A DNA stretch of 20,250 bases from Clostridiales bacterium. GTDB lineage: Bacteria > Bacillota > Clostridia > Oscillospirales > Oscillospiraceae. The stretch spans positions 1-20,250 of the forward strand of contig SFIY01000031.1 in the NCBI GenBank assembly GCA_004555205.1, given 5' to 3'. Made by a program: the position numbers and the translations under genes. Of the stretch, positions 14,112-20,250 are shown piece by piece. Position 1 is the stretch's first letter. Every line of letters begins with the position of its first letter. Under the pieces are notes generated by a model. That model was not told the origin of the DNA and did no database searches. It worked only from the letters and a program-made list of their open reading frames with translations.

Positions 14112-16769
14112 ATGGACAGAGAGTACCGACACTCCGCCCAGGAGGTCATGGCCGAGTGGGAGACCTCTCCTGCGGGCCTGAGTACCGCCGAGGCGGAAAA
14201 GCGCCGTGAAAAATACGGCGCCAACAAGCTGAAGGAAGCGGAAAAGCCGACGATTCTTCAGCGCTTTTTGAAGCAGTTGAAGGACCCCATGCTGCTCATT
14301 CTGATCGCTGCGGCAGCCGTGTCTGCCGTCACCAATTACCTTTCCCAGGAGAGCTTTACCGAGGTGTTTATCATCCTGCTGGTGGTGCTGCTCAATGCCG
14401 TGCTGGGCGTTGTGCAGGAGAGCAAGGCCGAAGCGGCCATTGAAGCGCTGCAAACCATGACCGCCGCCACCTGCAAGGTCATGCGCGACGGCAAGCAGGT
14501 GACGCTCCACAGTGACGAGCTGGTACCCGGCGACATCGTGATTTTAGAGGCCGGCGACGCCGTGCCGGCCGATGGCCGCATTTTGGAAAGCGCCTCCATG
14601 AAAATTGAGGAAGCGGCGCTGACCGGTGAAAGCGTGCCTGTGAATAAGGCCATCGAAGTGCTGGGTCTGGGCGAGGACAAGGAGGTCCCGCTGGGCGACC
14701 GCAAGAATATGTGCTATATGGGCTCCACCGTGGTCTACGGCCGCGGCCGCGCCGTCATCACCCGCACCGGTATGGACACGGAGATGGGCAAGATTGCCGG
14801 CGTGCTGGCCAATACCGCCGAGGAAGAAACCCCTCTGCAGAAGCGTCTGACCGAGCTGGGCGCCACCTTGAGCAAGCTGGTGCTTGCTATCTGCGTGTTC
14901 ATCTTTGTCTTCGATCTGGTCGTTGCACGGGATTTCTCACTGACGGGGATCCTTGAGACCTTCATGGTGGCGGTTTCTCTGGCGGTTGCCGCCATTCCCG
15001 AGGGCCTTGCCACCGTTGTGACAGTGGTGCTTTCCATCGGTGTGACCAAGATGAGCCATCATAACGCCGTGATCCGCCGCCTGACCGCCGTGGAGACGCT
15101 GGGCTGTACGCAGGTCATCTGTTCGGATAAGACCGGCACGCTGACGCAGAATAAGATGACCGTGGTGGAGCACATGGGCGACACCCAACTGCTGGCCACC
15201 GCTATGACACTTTGCAACGACGCCAATTTGAACGAGGCCGGTACAGCCGAGGGTGAGCCTACGGAGGCCGCGCTGGTGAACTTCGGTGCTGCCTGTGAGC
15301 TGCCCAAATACCGTCTGGAAGAATGGCAGCCCCGCGTGGCGGAAGCGCCGTTTGATTCCTCCCGCAAGATGATGTCCACCATCCATCAGATGGATACCGG
15401 CTTCATTCAGTATACCAAGGGCGCCCCTGACGAGGTGCTGAAGCGCTGCACCTGTTATGAGGAAAAGGGCGCCATCCTCCCCATGACCGAGGAAAAGCGC
15501 AGCCAGATCCTTGCCGCCAATAAGGCCATGGCCGATAAGGCCCTGCGTGTGCTGGCCGCCGCCCAAAGACTGTGGGGCGACCGTCTGCCCGAGAAGATCG
15601 AGCCGGAGGTGCTGGAGCAGGAGCTGTGCTTCATCGGTCTGACCGGCATGATCGACCCGGTGCGTCCGGAAGTCAAGCCCGCTATTATGGAGTGCCGCAA
15701 TGCCGGCGTCCGCCCTGTGATGATCACCGGCGACCATAAGGATACCGCCGTTGCTATTGCCAAGGAGCTGGGTATTATCGAGGACGCCTCCCAAGCCGTC
15801 ACCGGCAGCGCGCTGGATGATCTCAGCGACGAGGAATTGGACGAAGCCGTGGAGAACTTCGGCGTCTATGCCCGTGTGCAGCCGGAGCATAAGGTGCGCA
15901 TTGTCAACGCCTGGCGCCGCAAGGGTGCCATCACCGCCATGACCGGCGACGGCGTCAACGACGCACCCTCCATCAAGTCCGCCGACATCGGCGTGGGCAT
16001 GGGTATCACCGGCACGGATGTCACCAAGAATGTGGCGGATATGGTGCTGGCCGACGACAACTTTGCCACCATCGTCAACGCCGTGGGTGAGGGCCGCCGG
16101 ATCTACGACAATATCCGCAAGGCCATCCAGTTCCTGCTGGCCTCCAACATGAGTGAGGTGCTGGGCGTGTTCTTTGCCACGCTGCTGGGCTTTGTCCTGC
16201 TCAATCCCGTGCACCTGCTGTTCATCAACCTGATTACCGACTGCTTCCCCGCCCTGGCACTGGGTCTTGAAAAGGGCGAGCCGGACATTATGAATCGTCC
16301 GCCCCGTAACAGCAAGGACGGCATTTTTGCCGGCGGTCTGGCCTGGGACATTGCCTATCAGGGCTTGCTGATCACCGTTATCACGATGACCTCCTATATC
16401 ATCGGCCACTGCATCGAGGTGGGGTATTTTGAAATGCCCAAGGGCGTTTCGCCTGACGGCATGACCATGGCGTTCCTGACCATGAATATGTGCGAGATTT
16501 TCCACAGCTTCAATATGCGCTCTCAGCGCAAGAGCGTGTTTTCTCTGCCCAGCCATAATAAGGTACTCTGGCTTGCTATGCTTGGCTCGCTGGTACTGGC
16601 CACCGTGGTGCTGGAGGTGCCGTTTATTGCCAATGCCTTCGGTTTCACCCCCGTCAGCTTCAAGGAATACATCATTGCCCTGGCGCTGGCTGTGTTGGTG
16701 ATCCCCATAGTGGAGCTTGTCAAGGCCTGTCAGCGTGCCGCGGCCAAACGCAAAGCCGCCAAAGGATAA
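14112..16769 (+). CDS. P2-type cation-transporting ATPase (Mn2+/Ca2+ export)
   Basis: This 885-residue membrane pump has every P-type hallmark: the actuator motif TGES (171-174), the phosphorylated aspartate Asp339 in DKTGTLT, the nucleotide-binding KGAPDEVLKRC, and TGDGVNDAPSIKSADIG. Ion-site residues follow the SERCA/PMR1 pattern: PEGL in helix M4 (Glu297), Asn679 and Glu682 in M5 (SNMSEV), and Asn706, Thr709 and Asp710 in M6 (NLITD). About ten membrane helices are visible, with M1-M2 near residues 55-105. Sequence would be annotated as a calcium-translocating ATPase, but the manganese riboswitch in its leader argues for Mn2+ export, as for YoaB of Lactococcus. AAAGGAG at 14096-14102 sets the ATG. 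A strong terminator follows, so the gene is alone in its unit. Confidence 0.95.
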   Translation: MDREYRHSAQEVMAEWETSPAGLSTAEAEKRREKYGANKLKEAEKPTILQRFLKQLKDPMLLILIAAAAVSAVTNYLSQESFTEVFIILLVVLLNAVLGVVQESKAEAAIEALQTMTAATCKVMRDGKQVTLHSDELVPGDIVILEAGDAVPADGRILESASMKIEEAALTGESVPVNKAIEVLGLGEDKEVPLGDRKNMCYMGSTVVYGRGRAVITRTGMDTEMGKIAGVLANTAEEETPLQKRLTELGATLSKLVLAICVFIFVFDLVVARDFSLTGILETFMVAVSLAVAAIPEGLATVVTVVLSIGVTKMSHHNAVIRRLTAVETLGCTQVICSDKTGTLTQNKMTVVEHMGDTQLLATAMTLCNDANLNEAGTAEGEPTEAALVNFGAACELPKYRLEEWQPRVAEAPFDSSRKMMSTIHQMDTGFIQYTKGAPDEVLKRCTCYEEKGAILPMTEEKRSQILAANKAMADKALRVLAAAQRLWGDRLPEKIEPEVLEQELCFIGLTGMIDPVRPEVKPAIMECRNAGVRPVMITGDHKDTAVAIAKELGIIEDASQAVTGSALDDLSDEELDEAVENFGVYARVQPEHKVRIVNAWRRKGAITAMTGDGVNDAPSIKSADIGVGMGITGTDVTKNVADMVLADDNFATIVNAVGEGRRIYDNIRKAIQFLLASNMSEVLGVFFATLLGFVLLNPVHLLFINLITDCFPALALGLEKGEPDIMNRPPRNSKDGIFAGGLAWDIAYQGLLITVITMTSYIIGHCIEVGYFEMPKGVSPDGMTMAFLTMNMCEIFHSFNMRSQRKSVFSLPSHNKVLWLAMLGSLVLATVVLEVPFIANAFGFTPVSFKEYIIALALAVLVIPIVELVKACQRAAAKRKAAKG

Positions 16770-16776
16770 ATATGAT

Positions 16777-16808
16777 AGAAAAAGTCTGCCTCAGGGCAGG
16801 CTTTTTCT
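16777..16808 (+). terminator. Intrinsic terminator after the ATPase
   Basis: AGAAAAAGTCTGCC (16777-16790) pairs with GGCAGGCTTTTTCT (16795-16808) through 14 positions with one G-U, closed by TCAG. The right arm carries five T. The matching A run means it could also act on the opposite strand. Confidence 0.9.
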
Positions 16809-16896
16809 CTGTAAAACGGCGGATTTATCGGCAAAACAGGCAAAAAGGCGCAGGAAAATTTGTGAATATTGCGCCGGAACAATCCGACAGGTTTTC

Positions 16897-16925
16897 TTGC
16901 CGCAAAGGGATAAATGGTATATAAT
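16897..16925 (+). promoter_or_regulatory. Sigma-A-type promoter ahead of the dCMP deaminase leader
   Basis: TTGCCG (16897-16902) and a perfect TATAAT (16920-16925) are spaced by 17 bp, giving a start near 16932. Upstream, GGCGCA (16847-16852) and TGCGCC (16870-16875) form a spaced inverted repeat of unknown meaning. Confidence 0.75.
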
Positions 16926-16931
16926 GAGGAA

Positions 16932-17051
16932 AAAGTCCTCCCTGTGTCCGAATCGCCTGAAGGGCGAAGGGCGGGGACTTATGATCTTCTGAGGCGGGGT
17001 TCAACTCCCGCCCGCAGCGCCAAAGTGACAACTGTGAAGTGAGGTATTTTC
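16932..17051 (+). ncRNA. Structured leader or small RNA with tmRNA-like T-arm
   Basis: The 120 nt between the promoter and the dCMP deaminase start fold well. AAGTCCTC (16933-16940) pairs with GGGGACTT (16973-16980), enclosing the hairpin TCGCC-TGAAG-GGCGA (16953-16967). A second hairpin GGCGGG-GTTCAACT-CCCGCC (16993-17012) follows, and the text GGGTTCAACTCCCGCC is the same as the T-arm of many tmRNAs. The CCCGCCC at 17007-17013 could instead pair with GGGCGGG at 16969-16975, so two exclusive folds exist. There is no T run after it. I do not recognise a riboswitch class, and no acceptor partner for the 3' end was found, so it is not an ordinary tRNA or tmRNA. It may be a leader regulating the deaminase or a separate small RNA. 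Confidence 0.45.
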
Positions 17052-17534
17052 ATGAACCGTATCAGCAAGGAAAATTATTATCTGGATATCGCGCAGACCG
17101 TGTTGGAGCGCGCGACCTGTTTGCGCCGCGTATACGGCGCTATTATAGTCAAGAACGATGAAATCATCTCCACCGGCTATAACGGAGCCCCCCGCGGCCG
17201 CAAGAACTGTGTGGATATGGGCTTTTGTACCCGTGAAGCCATGCAGATTCCCCGCGGCGAGCGCTACGAGCTTTGCCGCAGCGTCCATGCCGAGGCCAAT
17301 GCCATCATCTCTGCCGCGCGCCGCGATATGGTAGGCGGCACGCTGTATCTGGTGGGCCGCAACGCGCAGACGGGCGAGCTGCTGCATGATGCCACCTCCT
17401 GTTCCATGTGCCGCCGTCTGGTCATCAATGCCGGCCTTTCCAAGGTGGTCATCCGCAAGACGGAGGATACATTTGAAACCGTGGATGTTCGGGAATGGGT
17501 GGACGGCGACGATCTGGCGGTTGCCAAGGTGTAA
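17052..17534 (+). CDS. dCMP/cytidine deaminase family protein
   Basis: This 160-residue protein belongs to the zinc-dependent deoxycytidylate deaminase group, which converts dCMP to dUMP and so supplies dTMP synthesis. The zinc and proton-shuttle motif HAEANAI is present (His79, Glu81), and the second half-site is Cys117-S-M-Cys120 (TSCSMCRRLVINAGL). The usual proline of the PCxxC motif is replaced by serine, which I recall as normal for this clostridial branch. STGYNGAPRGRKNC resembles the family's substrate-contact segment. The ATG at 17052 follows GAGG (17041-17044). It has its own promoter and structured leader. A ComEB-like name is sometimes used for relatives; a purely competence role is not supported here. 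cyuA follows after 57 nt and may be co-transcribed. Confidence 0.88.
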   Translation: MNRISKENYYLDIAQTVLERATCLRRVYGAIIVKNDEIISTGYNGAPRGRKNCVDMGFCTREAMQIPRGERYELCRSVHAEANAIISAARRDMVGGTLYLVGRNAQTGELLHDATSCSMCRRLVINAGLSKVVIRKTEDTFETVDVREWVDGDDLAVAKV

Positions 17535-17591
17535 GGGTATGTCCGGCGCATGGCGCCTGATATAAATTTAAAAATCAAGGAGAATGTAACG

Positions 17592-18860
17592 ATGTTGAAC
17601 GAAAAGAAAATGGCGGCCTATCTCGCCATTCTGGATGAAGAACTCATCCTGGCCACCGGGTGTACAGAGCCCATCGCTGTCGCGTACTGTGCTGCAAAGC
17701 TGCGTGAGGTGCTGGGCGTTAAACCGGAAAAAGTGCTGGCTGAGGTCAGCGGCAATATCCTGAAAAACGTGAAATCCGTTGTGGTGCCCAATACCGGTGG
17801 GCGCCGAGGCATTGATGCAGCGGTCGCCGTGGGTATCGTGGCGGGCGATGCGAGTGCCGAGCTGCAGGTCATTGCCAATGTAACAGAAGAGGACGAGGCT
17901 GCGATCCAGGCCTATCTGGACAGCACCGAGATCAAGATCACTTGCCCCGAAACCCCTTGCATGCTGGACATTCGTCTGACGGGCTGGGCCGGTGAGCATC
18001 AGGCCATGGTCCGCGTGGCCAATAACCATACCAACATCATTACCATCGAAAAGGACGGCGTCAAGCTGCTGGACAAGCCCCATTCCGCCTCCGCGGAGGA
18101 CAGCCTGCAGGACAAGAGCGTCCTGAATGTAGAGGACATCATTACATTCATTGAAACGGTCCCCATAGAAAAGATTCGGCCGCTGATCGGCCGCCAGATC
18201 GAAAAAAACACGGCCATTGCCGCCGAAGGTCTGAAGAATAGCTGGGGCGCCAATATCGGCTCCAATCTGCTGCTGACCGGCGGCGGTATGGAAACGGAAT
18301 GTCGCGCCTGGGCGGCGGCCGGCTCCGATGCCCGCATGAACGGCTGTGAGATGCCGGTGGTCATCTGCTCCGGCTCCGGCAATCAGGGCATTACCGCCTC
18401 CGTTCCCGTTTGGCGCTATGGCGTGCTCAACGGCATGGAGGAGGAGAAGATCCTGCGTGCGGTTTGCCTGAGCGACCTGATTACTATTCACCAGAAGACA
18501 GGCATCGGCCGCCTGAGCGCTTACTGCGGCGCGGTCAGTGCCGGTGTAGGCGCAGGCTGCGGTATTGCATGGCTGCGCGGCGCGGATTATGACGGCATCA
18601 GCCACACCATCATGAACGCGGTGGCCATGATTTCCGGCTGTATCTGCGACGGCGCCAAAGCAAGCTGTGCCAGCAAGATCGCCATGGGCGTGGAAACCGG
18701 CATCCTGGGCTACAATATGTACCTCAAGGGCGATAATTTCCGTCCCGGCGACGGCATTGTGGGTGACGGCGTGGAGGATACCATTAAGAATGTGGGCGTC
18801 CTTGCTTCCCAGGGCATGCGCGAAACGGACCGTGTGATTTTGAAGATCATGACCGAATAA
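17592..18860 (+). CDS. cyuA: L-cysteine desulfidase / UPF0597 family (CyuA-like)
   Basis: The 422-residue protein matches the UPF0597 (YhaM/CyuA, serine dehydratase alpha-like) family. These are oxygen-sensitive iron-sulfur enzymes that break L-cysteine into pyruvate, ammonia and sulfide. The N-terminus ELILATGCTEPIAVAYCAA carries the family's TGCTEP signature with a conserved cysteine; later come GSGNQGITASVPV, several cysteines in the C-terminal part (GAGCGIAW, SGCICDGAKASC), likely cluster ligands, and the final GDGIVGDGVEDTI. AAGGAG at 17577-17582 sets the ATG at 17592; in-frame codons back to 17550 have no ribosome site. No cysteine transporter or regulator lies nearby. Serine as an alternative substrate cannot be ruled out. 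A strong terminator ends the unit. Confidence 0.88.
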   Translation: MLNEKKMAAYLAILDEELILATGCTEPIAVAYCAAKLREVLGVKPEKVLAEVSGNILKNVKSVVVPNTGGRRGIDAAVAVGIVAGDASAELQVIANVTEEDEAAIQAYLDSTEIKITCPETPCMLDIRLTGWAGEHQAMVRVANNHTNIITIEKDGVKLLDKPHSASAEDSLQDKSVLNVEDIITFIETVPIEKIRPLIGRQIEKNTAIAAEGLKNSWGANIGSNLLLTGGGMETECRAWAAAGSDARMNGCEMPVVICSGSGNQGITASVPVWRYGVLNGMEEEKILRAVCLSDLITIHQKTGIGRLSAYCGAVSAGVGAGCGIAWLRGADYDGISHTIMNAVAMISGCICDGAKASCASKIAMGVETGILGYNMYLKGDNFRPGDGIVGDGVEDTIKNVGVLASQGMRETDRVILKIMTE

Positions 18861-18867
18861 ATACAGG

Positions 18868-18897
18868 AAAAAGCTCGCCGTAAGGCGAGCTTTTTTT
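18868..18897 (+). terminator. Intrinsic terminator after cyuA
   Basis: AAAAAGCTCGCC (18868-18879) and GGCGAGCTTTTT (18884-18895) form a perfect 12-bp stem with a GTAA loop, followed by more T. The stem starts 7 bases after the stop codon. Confidence 0.95.
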
Positions 18898-18921
18898 CAG
18901 TCTGTCAAAGAACCCCTATTT

Positions 18922-19497
18922 TCAAGAAGCGAGGACAAGGTCTTGGCTGCAATATGGGAAGAACACAGCATAAAGAGCGGAAAGCGGGAGAGTATTCCAC
19001 TTCCAAACGGCTATCTTTTTGAGATTCATGGCAGCATACTTGAGCCTCACCCAAGTGGAAACCCGGGCCAGACCTCGGTGGTTTGTATATCGCATGGCGT
19101 GCTTTTCTTTTGCGTCAGCAAAGACACGCTCAATGGTTTCTTTTCTCATGGCATAAATTTCCTTGCCACGCTCGGTTTTACGCAACTGTTCCACCAAATC
19201 AAGATATTCCTGCCAGATATGTGTGGTAAGCATCCGTTGTCCGTTTTCGTTTGCTCCGCAAACTGTTCTGCATGGACAGTCTTTACAGATTTTAGTGGAA
19301 CTGCGGTAAGTTCGCTTGCCCTCTTTGCTGGTGGTCGTGTGCTTCAATTCGTGGCCTCTGGGACAGATAAATCTGTCATTTACTAAGTCATAGGTGAAAT
19401 CCCGGGGACGGAATCTGTCGTTCTTTCCTTTGTAGCGTGTATAGGGCAGAATAGGGATTCGGCTGTCTTCCAGAACTTTTTTGGCGATCCACGGCGT
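18922..19497 (-). pseudogene. IS1182-type transposase, 3' remnant
   Basis: On the minus strand an open frame of about 190 codons encodes only the C-terminal part of a DDE transposase of the IS1182 type. It reads TPWIAKKVLEDSRIPILPYT, then RYKGKNDRFRPRDFTYDLVN, a cysteine cluster (ICPRGHEL, KICKDCPCRTVCGA) and the conserved end ERVFADAKEKHAMRYTNHRG followed by KYAAMNLKKIA. The catalytic N-terminal and middle regions are absent; the frame breaks at 19487-19497, where a livG-like sequence begins. Full members of the family are roughly 450-550 residues. CTGTCAAAGAACCCC near 18901-18915 may be the remaining terminal repeat of the element, but no partner end is present in the window. The remnant cannot be mobile on its own. 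Confidence 0.85.
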
Positions 19498-19591
19498 GAA
19501 CGCCGCCGAAGTACATACACAGATCCTGCACCCTCAGCACCACACCCTCCGGGAGCGTCAGTTTTCCCGTCGGTGAAGTCTGCGCTGGCAT
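19487..19591 (-). pseudogene. livG: livG-like ABC ATPase, first 35 codons only
   Basis: On the minus strand an ATG at 19591, preceded by AGAGG, opens a frame whose product includes PEGVVLRVQDLCMYFGGVHA followed by VD. That is the typical beginning of LivG, the branched-chain amino acid ABC transporter ATPase (the first strand and the FGG-AVD turn before Walker A). After the conserved VD the frame runs into the transposase remnant and Walker A is missing, so this is a broken 5' end. Upstream on the same strand (19592-19630) a frame reading AQMEKIRRAEDAS could be the end of a neighbouring liv gene, but this is weak. No other liv gene is in the window. Confidence 0.6.
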
Positions 19592-19626
19592 CCTCTGCTC
19601 GGCGGATCTTCTCCATTTGTGCACCG

Positions 19627-20102
19627 GCCAGCTTCTCCGCTCTGGAGGTCATGCCCGAGATCGAGGACGACAATGAGATCGAGATCCGCCCCGAGGAGGT
19701 GGAAATGCAGGTCTTCCGCTCCAGCGGCGCCGGCGGCCAGCACATCAACAAGACCTCCTCCGCCGTGTGGCTCATCCATATCCCCACGGGGTGGTGGTGT
19801 CCTGCCAGACGGAGCGCAGCCAGTTCCGGAACCGGGACAACTGCATGAAGATGCTCCGCGCCCGCCTGGCGGAAATGAAGGCCCAGCAGCACGCGGAGAA
19901 GATCTCCGACATCAAGGGCGTGCAGATAAAGATCGAGTGGGGCAGTCAGATCCGCTCCTATGTGTTCATGCCCTACACCCTGGTGAAGGACACCCGCACG
20001 GGCTTTGAGACCGGCAACATCCAGAATGTCATGGACGGCGATATCGACGGCTTCATCAACGCCTATCTCACCGCCTCCGCCAACGGAACGCTGAAAAAGT
20101 AA
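19627..20102 (+). pseudogene. prfB: prfB (release factor 2) 3' fragment with frameshift
   Basis: The plus strand encodes the C-terminal half of peptide chain release factor 2. SFSALEVMPEIEDDNEIEI leads into the catalytic loop SSGAGGQHINKTSS, which carries the GGQ motif that triggers peptide release. At 19788-19791 the frame is lost: IPTG should be followed by VVVSCQ, but one G appears to be missing, and the correct frame resumes as VVVSCQTERSQFRNRD and runs to the normal end NGTLKK and TAA at 20100-20102. The tryptophan in SAVWLIHIPTG replaces a usual arginine. The N-terminal half, the stop-codon recognition region and the usual programmed frameshift site are absent. It cannot give a working factor; an intact prfB must lie elsewhere. 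Confidence 0.85.
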
Positions 20103-20109
20103 ATCTCTT

Positions 20110-20147
20110 AAAAAAATGAGGACGGCATAAGCCGTCCTCATTTTTTT
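20110..20147. terminator. Bidirectional intrinsic terminator
   Basis: AAAAAAATGAGGACGGC (20110-20126) and its exact complement (20131-20147) form a 17-bp stem with an ATAA loop, with seven A on one side and seven T on the other. It serves the prfB remnant on the plus strand and the gene ending at 20146 on the minus strand. Confidence 0.92.
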
Positions 20148-20250
20148 ACGTCTCCTCGGTTTTCGTCAGCATCCGCACGGCGTATTTGAGAAACATTTTC
20201 ACCGCCGGTGAGGCATCCGTTTTGGAATGCAGCGCCACGCCCATGGTGAT
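20146..20250 (-). CDS. 3' end of a probable LysR-type regulator (partial)
   Basis: On the minus strand the window edge opens in frame with 34 codons and a TAA (20146-20148). The peptide begins ITMGVALHSKTDASPAVKMF and ends TKTEET. The hydrophobic strand followed by a short loop, the SPA turn and a final amphipathic helix (VKMFLKYAVRML) is how the effector-binding domain of many LysR-type regulators ends. With only the tail visible the assignment is tentative, and a different periplasmic-binding-like protein is possible. Its stop codon overlaps the bidirectional terminator. Confidence 0.45.
   Translation of the reverse strand: MTMGVALHSKTDASPAVKMFLKYAVRMLTKTEET

Noticed and set aside
16932..17022. 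Complete tRNA or tmRNA
   Set aside because: The T-loop text and a GCCA-like end are present, but no 5' acceptor strand complementary to CCGCAGC exists upstream, the D-arm is not normal, and the T-stem has an extra G. Too short and unmatched for tmRNA, so kept only as an unassigned structured RNA.
3963..18860. A shared cysteine-stress theme linking ybaK and cyuA
   Set aside because: The two genes are 13 kb apart in separate transcription units with no common regulatory sequence that I can see.
18943..19386. 147-codon plus-strand frame
   Set aside because: It is the shadow of the transposase remnant on the minus strand, which carries family motifs; the plus-strand product does not.

Overview
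This window looks like the chromosome of a moderately GC-rich Gram-positive anaerobe of class Clostridia, probably a gut Oscillospiraceae-type organism. The reasons are strong AGGAGG-like ribosome sites, consensus sigma-A promoters with 17-bp spacers, a yybP-ykoY riboswitch, an MreB/Mbl-type actin close to the protein sequence seen in Firmicutes, and an IS1182-type transposase remnant. The lineage is inferred from the style of the sequence, not from a search.

Positions 1-409 hold a minus-strand tRNA-Leu(UAG) with its terminator and promoter, divergent from the radC promoter. Two short repeats lie between them. I see no gene in bases 1-92. From 410 to 10545 eight genes run on the plus strand with gaps of 42 nt or less: radC, uvrB, an EamA transporter, ybaK, uvrA, a small membrane protein of unknown function, recD2 and comF. 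They are probably one transcript centred on DNA repair (UvrA and UvrB of nucleotide excision repair, the RecD2 helicase, RadC), with a tRNA-editing deacylase, a transporter and a ComF phosphoribosyltransferase carried along. The small membrane gene has its ribosome site buried in a hairpin just after the uvrA stop.

From 10600 to 13880 the genes are single units: an mreB/mbl gene with a near-consensus promoter preceded by 11-bp phased repeats, a class I/II aminotransferase, and a DUF2461 protein with its own promoter. From 13889 to 16808 is the best-resolved regulatory unit: a consensus promoter, a yybP-ykoY (manganese) riboswitch whose closing stem overlaps the 5' arm of an intrinsic terminator, and a P2-type cation ATPase. 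This arrangement predicts Mn2+-induced expression and suggests that the ATPase exports Mn2+ as well as, or instead of, Ca2+. A dCMP deaminase follows, behind its own promoter and a 120-nt structured leader that includes a tmRNA-like T-arm sequence. Next come a CyuA-type cysteine desulfidase and a strong terminator.

The last 1.3 kb (18900-20150) is a scrapyard: the 3' part of an IS1182-type transposase (minus), the first 35 codons of a livG-like ABC ATPase gene (minus) and the 3' part of prfB with a one-base frameshift (plus), joined end to end. A terminator separates this from the 3' end of a minus-strand gene that looks like a LysR-type regulator and runs off the window. The joins could be real decay by illegitimate recombination or an assembly chimera; sequence alone cannot tell. 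I found no CRISPR array, no intact mobile element and no clear new defence system. The most rewarding items are the Mn riboswitch/ATPase pair, the unexplained leader before the dCMP deaminase, and the buried ribosome site of the unknown membrane gene.
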